The notes under the pieces were generated by a model. It was not told where the DNA came from, made no database searches, and was given only the letters and a program-made list of their open reading frames with translations. A stretch of 64,000 bases of DNA from Rubritalea squalenifaciens DSM 18772 (GTDB taxonomy: Bacteria > Verrucomicrobiota > Verrucomicrobiia > Verrucomicrobiales > Akkermansiaceae): positions 372,001 through 436,000 of the forward strand of contig NZ_FQYR01000004.1 of the NCBI RefSeq assembly GCF_900141815.1, in the 5' to 3' direction. How positions within the stretch are numbered: the first letter of the stretch is position 1; each line of letters starts with the position of its first letter. Positions 54,073 through 63,059 of the stretch are shown here, one piece after another. A program made the translations under genes and the position numbers.

Positions 54073-57021
54073 ATGAACAACGTGACTCACAAAATGATGT
54101 TAGCCATGACAGGGCTGACACTCGGTACAACTCCCATGCTGCTGGCCAAGCAGCCAGTTCCCCTGACAGAGGAGGAGCAGGTGCAGGGCTGGAAGCTGCT
54201 CTTCAACGGTGAAAACCTGCAGGGAGTGAAAAGCTGGAAGACCAAAGCTGACCTGCAAACTGGGGCTTGGCAGGCAGTGGACGGGGAGCTGAGGCTGGTG
54301 AAGCCGGCCGGCGAGGACATCTACTTTGCTCCAGCCTACGAGAACTACGAGCTGGAGCTTGAATGGAAGTCCGAGGGTAACAGCGGGATTCTTCTGCGCG
54401 TGAACCCGGGCTCCAAGGGGGCCATCTGGCAGGGTGCGCTTGAGATGCAGGTGATGAACGATACCGCCGAAGCAACAGACAAGCATTCCGCGGGTGCGCT
54501 CTACGACATGATCGCTCCGCCGAAGGGCAAGAAGGTGATCAACAAGGACGGCTGGAACAAGGTGAAGATCGTGTGTGAGAATGGTACTTTTACCCACTGG
54601 TTCAACGGCCAGAAGCTATATACCTACACGGTGGGTGACGAAACCTGGAATGATACTCTGCTGGCTAACAGTAAATTTAAGGCAAACAAAGCATTCGGTA
54701 CCTTCAAGAAAGGTGTCATCGGTCTGCAAGACCATGGTGACAAGGTTGCTTACCGCAACATCAAGATACGCCCGATCACTGCCAAGGCATCCCTCAGCAA
54801 AGAGGAGAAGTTAAGAAACGATATCTACAAGAGCAATGGCCCGGTAGTAGCGACTGTCCTCTCTGCCAAGAATGGTGCTTACGATGTGAACCGTGGTTAT
54901 GTAGTCACTCTTGACGGGGGTGATGGAGATGCGGGAGTGGTATTCAATGCAGATACCATGCAGCTCTCCGGAGGCTGGCTCAACGGCGGCGGGGTCGCTT
55001 TCAAAGGACTTCCGTTCCAGTCGGGCCACGGTGCGACTCCGGTGTGGAATGAAAAGCAGGCGCTCTTTGCTTCCAAGAATGCGCCAGGCTGGCTCTCCCC
55101 TGACGGTAAGTGGGACGACCCGCGTGCCGGTGGTGGTAACCCGCCGCTCGGAACTCTTCCGAAGGAATGGGCGAAGTTCAAAGGCTACTACGTGCACGGA
55201 AAGGATGTCGTCTTCTCCTACAGTGTGGGAGAGGCGGATGTGCTGGATCACTCGGCAAGCATGGATGGAGCACTCGTCAGGGAGCTGAAGTTCTGTAGCC
55301 TCAAGAAGGACAAGGTGATGGTTTTAGCCGAGGCGGCCAATGTTGAAATCGGTGACGGTGGCAAGACTGCCAAGGCAGGTGATGCCTTCTTCACCATTAA
55401 TGGCAGCGCAGGCTTCGAGTCAAAGGACGGCAAGCTCTTGCTTAAGGTGCCGGCGGACCAGGCTGAGAAGCTGGTGCAGGTGGCGGTTAGCAAAGGTTCT
55501 GCACCCGTAGGTCTGGCTGAAAAACTTGCCAAGCTGAAGCCGGTCGATGAAATGCTCAAAGGGGGCCCAAGCCGTTACAAGACAGACGAGCCTATCATCA
55601 CCAAAGGCCAGGTCTCCGACAAGAAGGACTCCTATGTAGTGGACCGTCTGACGCTTCCTAACAAAAATCCGTTTGGCAAGCAGCTTCGTGTGGGTGGCTT
55701 TGATTTCTTCTCCGATGGGAAGAGTCTGGCCTTCTGTACTTGGGACGGAGATCTCTGGAAGGCGACTGGCATCGATAAGAATCTTGGCAAGCTGGAGTAC
55801 CAGCTCATCGCCACAGGTCTGCACGAGTCACTTGGCCTGACTATTGTTAACGATGAGATCTACACGCTGGGCAACGACCAGATTACCAGGCACGTCGACC
55901 TCAATAGCGATGGAGAGACTGATTTCTACCAGTGCTTCAACAACGACTGGCCGATCAACAAGGGCTTCCACATCTTCAGCTTTGACCTGAAGAACGACAA
56001 GGACGGTAACTTCTGGTTCGCGCAGGGCTCACCTGTTCGTGCTGGTGGCCGAGGCTTCGAGCGTGTCGGTGCAATGAACGGCAGCATTCTCAAGATCAGC
56101 AAGGACGGCTCCAGGCTGGAGCAGTATGCCTCCGGCCTCCGTGCGCCAAACGGCATAGGAGTAGGACCGAACGGCGAGATCACCGCGGGTGATAATGAGG
56201 GGACTTTTATTCCACGATGCCCGATCCACTGGATCACCCCTGGCTACTTCGGGGGGGTAGTGGACACTTTCAGCAAGAAAGGAGAATTAAACACTGTAGT
56301 GTGGACGGATGACAGCCATAAGCATGACCCGAGCGAGATGCCCAAGCCGTTGGCCTGGCTGCCACGTGATGTTGATAACTCAGGAGGTGTCCAGATCTGG
56401 GTACCTGACGACAAGTGGGGCATGCCCAAGGGCCAGATGCTGCACTGCTCCTACGGCACCAGCTCCATCTACACCGTATACCACGAGACCGTGGACGGAC
56501 TGATTCAGGGCGGGGTGGTGAAGATTCCGGTAAGACTGACATCCTCTGCTATGCGTGCACGTTTCAACCCGGCGGACGGCCAGCTCTATGTGGGAGGTCT
56601 TCGCGGCTGGCAGACCAATGCGGCCGAGCTCGGTGGCATCGACCGTATTCGCTACACAGGTGAACCAGCTCACACACTCACATCCGTGGAAGCCAAGGAA
56701 GGCGGCCTGAAGCTGAGTTTTAACTTCACGCTCGACGACGAACTGGCGGAAGACCCTGAGAGCTACGCGATCAAGGCAGCAAACATCAAGTGGAGCCGTG
56801 AGTACGGCACCAAGGAGTACAAGGTAGACGGAAGCGGTGAGGGCTGGTCCAAGATGAAAGTGACGGATGCCAAGATGTCCGAAGATGGCAAGTCCGTCTT
56901 CATCAAGGTGAAGGGTCTCAAGCCGGTGCATGAGCTGCAGCTCGATATCGACGTCGAAACAGAAGATGGCGACGAAGTCCTCTTCCCGACTTGGATGACG
57001 ATTCACAAGCTTGGTAAGTAA
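54073..57021 (+). CDS. DUF1080 (3-keto-disaccharide hydrolase-like) and beta-propeller fusion protein
   Basis: The 982-residue secreted protein begins with a signal peptide. A DUF1080 jelly roll (about 30-240) shows GWKLLFNGENLQG, GNSGILLRV and GLQDHGDKVAYRNIKIRP. A DUF6797-like segment follows (about 260-470). The last half is a beta-propeller of the PQQ/sorbosone dehydrogenase-like type (GLHESLGL, GLRAPNGIGVGPNGEI, GYFGG). DUF1080 is annotated as 3-keto-disaccharide hydrolase, which cleaves glycosides after C3 oxidation. It begins 28 bases after the cytochrome gene, so the two form one unit. Redox activity of the propeller is inferred. Confidence 0.85.
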   Translation: MNNVTHKMMLAMTGLTLGTTPMLLAKQPVPLTEEEQVQGWKLLFNGENLQGVKSWKTKADLQTGAWQAVDGELRLVKPAGEDIYFAPAYENYELELEWKSEGNSGILLRVNPGSKGAIWQGALEMQVMNDTAEATDKHSAGALYDMIAPPKGKKVINKDGWNKVKIVCENGTFTHWFNGQKLYTYTVGDETWNDTLLANSKFKANKAFGTFKKGVIGLQDHGDKVAYRNIKIRPITAKASLSKEEKLRNDIYKSNGPVVATVLSAKNGAYDVNRGYVVTLDGGDGDAGVVFNADTMQLSGGWLNGGGVAFKGLPFQSGHGATPVWNEKQALFASKNAPGWLSPDGKWDDPRAGGGNPPLGTLPKEWAKFKGYYVHGKDVVFSYSVGEADVLDHSASMDGALVRELKFCSLKKDKVMVLAEAANVEIGDGGKTAKAGDAFFTINGSAGFESKDGKLLLKVPADQAEKLVQVAVSKGSAPVGLAEKLAKLKPVDEMLKGGPSRYKTDEPIITKGQVSDKKDSYVVDRLTLPNKNPFGKQLRVGGFDFFSDGKSLAFCTWDGDLWKATGIDKNLGKLEYQLIATGLHESLGLTIVNDEIYTLGNDQITRHVDLNSDGETDFYQCFNNDWPINKGFHIFSFDLKNDKDGNFWFAQGSPVRAGGRGFERVGAMNGSILKISKDGSRLEQYASGLRAPNGIGVGPNGEITAGDNEGTFIPRCPIHWITPGYFGGVVDTFSKKGELNTVVWTDDSHKHDPSEMPKPLAWLPRDVDNSGGVQIWVPDDKWGMPKGQMLHCSYGTSSIYTVYHETVDGLIQGGVVKIPVRLTSSAMRARFNPADGQLYVGGLRGWQTNAAELGGIDRIRYTGEPAHTLTSVEAKEGGLKLSFNFTLDDELAEDPESYAIKAANIKWSREYGTKEYKVDGSGEGWSKMKVTDAKMSEDGKSVFIKVKGLKPVHELQLDIDVETEDGDEVLFPTWMTIHKLGK

Positions 57022-57130
57022 GTCGGCTTACTGCGCATTATAGTTCTCGCGGACATAGGCCAGGCCTTGTTCGCGAGATGTGATGTTTTATTATGTTTTA
57101 AGTTATATTAATATATTTTGTTATGCGCGC

Positions 57131-57147
57131 TGTTTCATATGGAGACA
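57131..57147. promoter_or_regulatory. Island 17-bp operator, copy 8 (TGTTTCATATGGAGACA)
   Basis: Lies 124 bases before the large metalloprotease-like gene. Confidence 0.55.
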
Positions 57148-57271
57148 AGCGGCATCATTTTGCATGGGTGGGGGATGTTGTAGTATTAAATGGGTTGAAT
57201 GATCAGTGTATCGATATTCGGTTTCACTGATTTGTTAGGGAGATCACTCCTGAAATATAAATAAACCCATC

Positions 57272-60200
57272 ATGAAACACACAACACATAGAAGACTTCT
57301 AAGTCGAGATGCTATCGTTGCGGCCGCACTTGCATTTCCACAAGTAGTTGTTGGAGCTCCAGCGGCCCCGGGTGGCGGAGCAGGAGCTTGGACGAGCTTC
57401 AATGAAGAGGTGCCCTCTTGGGTCACTTTTGCTCCTAATGGCATGCCGATACTTCACAGCTCTCCTAGTTCGAAAGCTCAAGTATATTTGGATTTTGACG
57501 GTGATCCAAACCGCATTGGAGATGACGGTAACCCAGTAAGAGCCATCGATTTTGATGGTGATCCAACTACGTTTAACGCGTATGAGCAGCAGTATATCTA
57601 CAACTGGTGGCTTTCGACTTCAGCCATGTATTCTATGTTTGATATTGATGTCACTACAGAGGTTGATCTCAATGACCCTCGTTCTTGGAATCTTGTCTCC
57701 CCGTCATGGAATGGAGGTGCAGCAGGATTCGGTTCCTTTGGGATGACTGAGGGTACCTCTGTTATATCTACTGGGTTTGGGCCATATTCTACAGTAATTG
57801 GGCATGAAGGTGGGCACACATTTGGTCTTCCTCATGCGATTAACTGGGATAAGTACGGTGATCTGACAGAAGCTTATTACGGCAACCCGGATAACTTGCG
57901 GGCAGCAGTGATGGGGTCAGCCGATAATGTCCAAAATAAATGGTATAACAAAAACCATTGGGGGTATGATGATACTATTTTTGATGATATCTCACGGGTC
58001 ATAAGCACTGTGCAGTCTCATGTTCCTGCGAGTTCAGGATACCGACCAGATGATCATGCCGATGCGCTTGGAAGTGCTGCTGCTCTGACCGCGCAAGGTA
58101 CAGGCTTCCGTGGGGAAGGGGTTATCGAGCAAATGTCCGATGTAGATATGTTCAGTTTTACCTGGGCTGGAGGACGCATGTCCTTGCATACTGCAGCTGT
58201 TGAGATTTCCCCTGTATGTTTGAAGGTGAGCTTGCTGGACTCAAACGGAGATGTGATTGCTCATGTTGATAATGGTAAGAACATTCAATGGCTTCAGGAC
58301 GACCTAGCCGCAGGCACTTATTATCTTAAGCTTGAGAGTGCAGGCAGGTATAGTGACTTGGGTAGTTACCGCATCTATGTGGATGCGACGCCTAATGACT
58401 GGTATGCTCAGAATGTTGGAAATGTTCGCTTGGCCCGTGAGAATTATTATGACTCCGCAACAGGTGAGTGGTCATTGGATGTAGCCAGTCGTGATGTGTG
58501 GGGTGCGGGAGACAGTTTCATGTTTACCTACCAGAGACTAGATGGGGATGGAGAGATTATCGCACATTTGAAGTCTCAGGAGTACATTGATAATGCGTGG
58601 ACTAAAAGTGGTGTGATGATTCGTGAGTCTCTAGACCATGATTCCAAACACGTCTTTGCGCTATCTTCTTCCTCCAATGGGACACGTGTGCAATACCGCT
58701 CAGCTACAAGCGGTAGTTCGTCTGATGTTAATGGTGGTAACTCGAACAAATGGCTCCGCTTGGTGCGCTCCGGAGATACTGTCAGCTCCTATGCATCAGC
58801 TGATGGTACAAACTGGACTTTGATGAATAGCCAGAGCATTCCAATGGCCCAGCAGGTGTACATTGGCTTGGCGAATTGCTCCAATAATCACACGCGTGCT
58901 GTGACTGCTATTTTTGATAATGTGACCGTCACTGGAACTCTGGTGAATGAGGATCCAGCCACCAACTCCCTCTCTGTGCCAGCGGTTGTGAATGTAACTT
59001 CTTCCACGCACGACAGTGTGGACTTGAGTTGGGATTCGGTATCAGGTGCTACAGGCTATACCATTGAAAAATCAATGAATGGTGTGGACTTCGTCAGTGC
59101 TGGTATCGTTGCTAGCGGGACTACCTCTTATCAGGTCACTGGACTAGATGATGGGCGACTTCACTTTTTCCGCATCAGGGCTAACGATGGGAATACCGTT
59201 TCTGCCGCATCTGTAGCTGTAGAGTCTACAACACGTCCGGGACCAGTACGTGACCTGCGCCTCATTTCTCTTAGTACCACTACCATTGTATTGGACTGGG
59301 AGGAGCCTTTTGGTGAGACAGGATATCGCATTGAGCGCTCTCTTGATGGCGTGAATTACACGACTGTCGGAACTGCTGTGCAGCATGGTCGTAAGTTCGT
59401 GGACTCATGGGCATTCTCAGGGTTGCGCTATTACTATCGTGTGGTGACACTTGATGAGTATGGTGACTCCGCATCTATCGTAATACGTCGCGATGAAGAT
59501 CCATTGATCGATGACGATGGGTCCACTGGTATCATGCCTTGGGTCAGAGAAATTGAGTACGGTACTCCAGCCTTGGTAAAGCAAGGAAGTATAGCTGGAA
59601 ATAGAACGAAGGCAGTGGATCTATCAGCTATTAACGGTGATGCCTCCTATGAGTTTCTAGTGGAGGCCATAGATGATGGGCAGACGAGTGTCAACCTGCT
59701 GGAGGGGAATGGTTTCGCCTTGAAGTTCGAACAATGGAATGACCGTAATGAATTCGGCGTTACTCAGTTCGGTGCTGCTGATTGGTCTTTTACTGCAGTA
59801 AACGGACAATCTGTGGCCAGTCCTTATGGTTCAGTTCAACATGTGGTCTTTACCGTAGATACCACGCTAAATGAAACACGTTTGTATGTGGATGGAGTGC
59901 ATGTTGGTAGCTTTAGCCAGGCTGTAGAGCTTGGCGGTGGGGCTGCAACACTTGGTCAAAGCAACATGCGCAGTGATGGTGCCACAGGAATCCATGCATT
60001 TGCAGCTTATAACACGATATTGAGTGTGTCTGAAATGTTGGCTCGCAAGAATGCATGGTTCACCGGTGTTAATACAAACCAGGCTCCGACAGCAAGTGAT
60101 GCTGTATTCAGTGTGACTGAAAATAGTCTGGCTGGCACAGTAGTAGGATCAGTTGTAGCAATGGACCCGGATCAAGGTCAGGTATTGAGCTATGCCATCA

Positions 60201-62287
60201 CTGCGGGTAACTCTGGTGGAGAATTTAGTATCAATGCATCGACTGGTGAGATTACTACGGCGGCTTCATTAAACTATGAGTCAACAAGTCAGTATGTGCT
60301 AACTGTGGAAGTAAGCGATAACGGAAATCCGGCATTAAGTGACGTTGCGGAGATTTTTGTGAACGTGACGAACGTGAACGAAGCGCCTAGCGCTGCAGAT
60401 GGTAGTGGCAGCGTAGCCGAAAATGCATCTGCCGGTGCTATTGTTGCGACTGTAGGTACGAGTGACCCTGATGCTGGAGATGTGCTGAATTACGAAATCA
60501 CTTCTGGCAATACTGGCGGTGCCTTCTCCATCAACGGTACTGGCGAAATAGCGACTACTATGCCCCTGAACTATGAGGAGCTGAGTAGCTATAGCCTTAC
60601 TATTGCAGTAACGGATGCAGGTGGATTGAGCGATACTGCTACGATCACAGTAAGTGTTACGGATCTGAATGAAAGTACCCTGACTGGAGTACAGGCTTGG
60701 GAAGAGGCGGTTCATCAAGGTAGTGCTTTTGTGCACAAGCGTATCAGTCCTCTCTCTGGGAATACGACCACAACAGTCGACTTGTCCGCAATCAGTGGCA
60801 GTGCTACCTATGAGTTTGTAGTCGATGCTCAGGATCTAGGGCGTGCTGCAGTGCATTTGCTAGACGGTAACGGCTGGAGTTTGAGGTTTGAGCAGTGGAA
60901 CAATACCAATAAGCTTGGCGTCACCAAATATGGGGACAGTGACTATCTACTAACTCCAGAGTCAGGACAGTCTGTAGACTCACCTTATGGCGCGGTACAT
61001 CATATCGTGTATGTAGTCGATGTTGTTAATATTAAGACATCAGTATTCGTTGACGGATTTCTGGTAGGAACTGCCAATCAAGTTCCTGAACTCAACATAG
61101 CTTCCATCGTATTGGGAGACACCAATATGCGTAGCGATGCCTCTACGGGCATTCATGTCTTTGCCGCCTATGATGACGTCTTAGCGGGTGGTGAGATAGC
61201 CGCGCATTACCAGGCTTGGTCTGGGCAAACTCCTAACAGTGCACCAGTGATTGCTGGTCAGAGTTTCAGTATCGCTGAAAACAGTACCATTGGAACAGTG
61301 GTCGGTACTATAGTAGCCGCGGATCCGGATCAAGGGCAGTCGTTGAGCTATGCCATTACCGCTGGTAACACGGGTGGCGAGTTTACAGTCAACAGTGGCA
61401 CTGGTGAAATTACCACTACCACTGCACTAGACTATGAGAAAAACAGCCAGTACGTGCTGAGCGTGGAAGTGACCGACGCCGGGCTTCTCAGTGACACTGC
61501 AAGCATCACCGTGAACGTCAATGACGTGAACGAGGCTCCTGTGGCCAATGATCACAGTGGCTCTGTCTCAGAAGATGCTGTTGCGGGGACGACTGTGGTC
61601 ACAGTTACCTCAAGTGACGTGGACGCGGGAGATAGTGCAAGCTATGCCATCACCGGCGGCAACGTGGGAGGCTCTTTCTCCATCGACAGCGCGACAGGTG
61701 AAATTACCACCGCAGTAGCTCTGGATTATGAGATTACCACTGCCTATTTGCTGACGGTAAGTGTCACCGACGGAGGTGGTCTAACAGACTACGCATTGGT
61801 GGACATTTCTGTTAATGACGTGGCTGATCAGGTCACCTCCTACAGCAGTGATGCAGAGCTGGTCGTACTTGGCGGACAGATATCTGGTAGCTATCTGGAT
61901 ACACAGGCTTCAAACAACGTGTATGAGGTGCTACAGGAGGAGAAGACCTCAGGTAAGCCAAACACCCGTGTATCTAGCTTGGAACATACTTGGAGCTTCG
62001 ATATCGGTACCGCAGGTGCTCTGGTGGAACTGAGCGTGGAAGCTTTCCACAGCGCCAATAATGAAGGGGACGATTTCGTCTTCGGTTATTCCAAGGATGG
62101 CATCGTCTTCACAGATGTGATCACAGTGACCAAGACCTCGGATGATAACACTGCTCAGGTAGCCATGCTGCCAGCGGGTATCAGTGGGACCGTCTACATC
62201 CGTGTGATGGACACCGACCGCACTGTGGGTAGCGGCTCCCAGGACTCCATCAGCATCGATCAACTAAAGCTGGAGGTGACCCGCTAG
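57272..62287 (+). CDS. Large secreted metzincin-like protease with FnIII, LamG and cadherin modules
   Basis: The 1,671-residue protein has an export signal. A protease-like domain follows with HEGGHTFGLPH (His178, Glu179, His182, His188), the extended zinc motif HExxHxxGxxH of metzincins. A Met of the AVMGS segment could be the Met-turn. Then come a pre-peptidase-type beta domain, a DUF1349/LamG-like region, two fibronectin III domains, a LamG-like module, two cadherins, a second copy of the LamG module, two further cadherins, and a 150-residue C-terminal domain. The duplicated LamG modules are about 160 residues each, sharing for example YEFxVxAxDxG and NMRSDxxTGIH. It is probably a surface protein that binds and cuts host or algal glycoproteins. 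No PEP-CTERM ending is present. Confidence 0.85.
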   Translation: MKHTTHRRLLSRDAIVAAALAFPQVVVGAPAAPGGGAGAWTSFNEEVPSWVTFAPNGMPILHSSPSSKAQVYLDFDGDPNRIGDDGNPVRAIDFDGDPTTFNAYEQQYIYNWWLSTSAMYSMFDIDVTTEVDLNDPRSWNLVSPSWNGGAAGFGSFGMTEGTSVISTGFGPYSTVIGHEGGHTFGLPHAINWDKYGDLTEAYYGNPDNLRAAVMGSADNVQNKWYNKNHWGYDDTIFDDISRVISTVQSHVPASSGYRPDDHADALGSAAALTAQGTGFRGEGVIEQMSDVDMFSFTWAGGRMSLHTAAVEISPVCLKVSLLDSNGDVIAHVDNGKNIQWLQDDLAAGTYYLKLESAGRYSDLGSYRIYVDATPNDWYAQNVGNVRLARENYYDSATGEWSLDVASRDVWGAGDSFMFTYQRLDGDGEIIAHLKSQEYIDNAWTKSGVMIRESLDHDSKHVFALSSSSNGTRVQYRSATSGSSSDVNGGNSNKWLRLVRSGDTVSSYASADGTNWTLMNSQSIPMAQQVYIGLANCSNNHTRAVTAIFDNVTVTGTLVNEDPATNSLSVPAVVNVTSSTHDSVDLSWDSVSGATGYTIEKSMNGVDFVSAGIVASGTTSYQVTGLDDGRLHFFRIRANDGNTVSAASVAVESTTRPGPVRDLRLISLSTTTIVLDWEEPFGETGYRIERSLDGVNYTTVGTAVQHGRKFVDSWAFSGLRYYYRVVTLDEYGDSASIVIRRDEDPLIDDDGSTGIMPWVREIEYGTPALVKQGSIAGNRTKAVDLSAINGDASYEFLVEAIDDGQTSVNLLEGNGFALKFEQWNDRNEFGVTQFGAADWSFTAVNGQSVASPYGSVQHVVFTVDTTLNETRLYVDGVHVGSFSQAVELGGGAATLGQSNMRSDGATGIHAFAAYNTILSVSEMLARKNAWFTGVNTNQAPTASDAVFSVTENSLAGTVVGSVVAMDPDQGQVLSYAITAGNSGGEFSINASTGEITTAASLNYESTSQYVLTVEVSDNGNPALSDVAEIFVNVTNVNEAPSAADGSGSVAENASAGAIVATVGTSDPDAGDVLNYEITSGNTGGAFSINGTGEIATTMPLNYEELSSYSLTIAVTDAGGLSDTATITVSVTDLNESTLTGVQAWEEAVHQGSAFVHKRISPLSGNTTTTVDLSAISGSATYEFVVDAQDLGRAAVHLLDGNGWSLRFEQWNNTNKLGVTKYGDSDYLLTPESGQSVDSPYGAVHHIVYVVDVVNIKTSVFVDGFLVGTANQVPELNIASIVLGDTNMRSDASTGIHVFAAYDDVLAGGEIAAHYQAWSGQTPNSAPVIAGQSFSIAENSTIGTVVGTIVAADPDQGQSLSYAITAGNTGGEFTVNSGTGEITTTTALDYEKNSQYVLSVEVTDAGLLSDTASITVNVNDVNEAPVANDHSGSVSEDAVAGTTVVTVTSSDVDAGDSASYAITGGNVGGSFSIDSATGEITTAVALDYEITTAYLLTVSVTDGGGLTDYALVDISVNDVADQVTSYSSDAELVVLGGQISGSYLDTQASNNVYEVLQEEKTSGKPNTRVSSLEHTWSFDIGTAGALVELSVEAFHSANNEGDDFVFGYSKDGIVFTDVITVTKTSDDNTAQVAMLPAGISGTVYIRVMDTDRTVGSGSQDSISIDQLKLEVTR

Positions 62288-62310
62288 ACCTGCTTATCAA
62301 AACGAATTCC

Positions 62311-62345
62311 AAGGCTGCCGCGATTCACATCGCCGCAGCCTTTTT
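62311..62345 (+). terminator. Rho-independent terminator of the protease gene
   Basis: Stem AAGGCTGC/GCAGCCTT with an inner GCGAT/ATCGC stem and a short loop, followed by T5. It starts 24 bases after the stop codon. Confidence 0.9.
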
Positions 62346-62749
62346 CGTGATAGGGTCAGAGCAGTCGTATCAAGTTTAAAAGAACCTAAAAATAACTCAC
62401 CTGAGGCCTGTATTATGATCCTGGGAGAATAGTAGGTGTGAATTATTTATGTACTTATTGTTAAATGGTTGCGGTGGTGTCTTTCTGCTGCTTAAGTGCA
62501 TCTGTGGTACAGCAGTGGTTATTTTGTGTAGAACTCACAAGCCGGGTAACAATAGCTGGAGAACTTTTAAGGTGACTAAGATTGATTGTAAGAGGGATCC
62601 CGATTTACAGAGAGCTATTAATAGAAAGTAGTCATAAAATCATTTCTGAACGGCAGGTGGAGACGGGCATAATACGACACGTGGCTTTCATGCAGTGAAT
62701 GTGCGATCTTGAAGTACGTCTCTGGACAGTGTCGGACTCGTGCGCACAT
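62346..62749. other. Right island end, no credible gene
   Basis: A 60-codon open frame at 62,449-62,631 has a hydrophobic start but no recognisable features. The rest is AT-rich and unassigned. Confidence 0.5.
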
Positions 62750-62769
62750 GGTTCCACTGTGGGTTACCC
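62750..62769. promoter_or_regulatory. GGTTCCAC/GGTTACCC pair, possible recombinase arm site
   Basis: GGTTCCAC and GGTTACCC lie 12 bp apart, matching the pair at 29,004-29,023 at the other end of the island. Its position just inside the right att site supports a recombination role. Confidence 0.45.
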
Positions 62770-62785
62770 TTGGGGTTTTCGGAGA

Positions 62786-62821
62786 AATAAAAAACCGCTG
62801 AATCTATTGATTTACGGCGGT
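62786..62821 (-). terminator. Terminator after tRNA-Ser
   Basis: On the minus strand an ACCGC...GCGGT stem with a second inner AATC/GATT pairing is followed by a T run. It lies 9 bases beyond the CCA end of tRNA-Ser and would have been brought by the island. Confidence 0.75.
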
Positions 62822-62826
62822 CGAGG

Positions 62827-62861
62827 AAAATGGCGGACAGGGAGGGATTCGAACCCTCGGT
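62827..62861 (-). repeat. Right att site within tRNA-Ser
   Basis: Identical over 35 bases to 28,871-28,905. It covers the CCA end, acceptor 3' strand and T arm of the intact tRNA-Ser plus four flanking bases. Confidence 0.93.
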
Positions 62862-62920
62862 ACGCTTTCGCGCACACTCGCTTTCCAGGCGAGCCCATTC
62901 GACCACTCTGGCACCTGTCC
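62831..62920 (-). tRNA. tRNA-Ser (GGA anticodon)
   Basis: The 90-base gene reads GGACAGG at its 5' end, pairing with CCTGTCC at the 3' end, then discriminator G and an encoded CCA. The anticodon stem is CTCGC/GCGAG with loop CTGGAAA, giving anticodon GGA. A long variable arm (about GTGTGCGCGAAAGCGTAC) and a GGGTTCGAATCCC T arm are present, as expected for serine. It is the insertion target of the island and was left intact. Confidence 0.96.
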
Positions 62921-63059
62921 GTTATTAGGTGTATGGAAAAACTCCGGTGGTCGTCGGAGGGCGGGACGCTAACGAGATGGTGGGGTGGTGGCAATCCTTT
63001 TTTTAAGGAAAAATGGAATCGTTTTTGACGGAACTAGCTAGTGCCTTTAGGTACAAGGC

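Larger units (their letters stand above)
28871..62861. mobile_element. tRNA-Ser-integrated genomic island (about 34 kb) carrying a glycan/glycoprotein degradation locus
   Basis: The island is bounded by a perfect 35-bp direct repeat at 28,871-28,905 and 62,827-62,861. The right repeat is the CCA end, acceptor strand and T arm of an intact tRNA-Ser. The left repeat is the same piece standing alone. A tyrosine recombinase gene lies 118 bases inside the left end. The cargo runs 30,291-62,287. This is the standard layout of an element inserted in the 3' end of a tRNA gene. The recombinase has a frameshift, so the element is probably no longer mobile by itself. Confidence 0.9.

Noticed and set aside
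62449-62631. 60-codon open frame near the right island end
   Set aside because: No recognisable domain, partner or ribosome-binding sequence; length is within chance for this AT-rich stretch.
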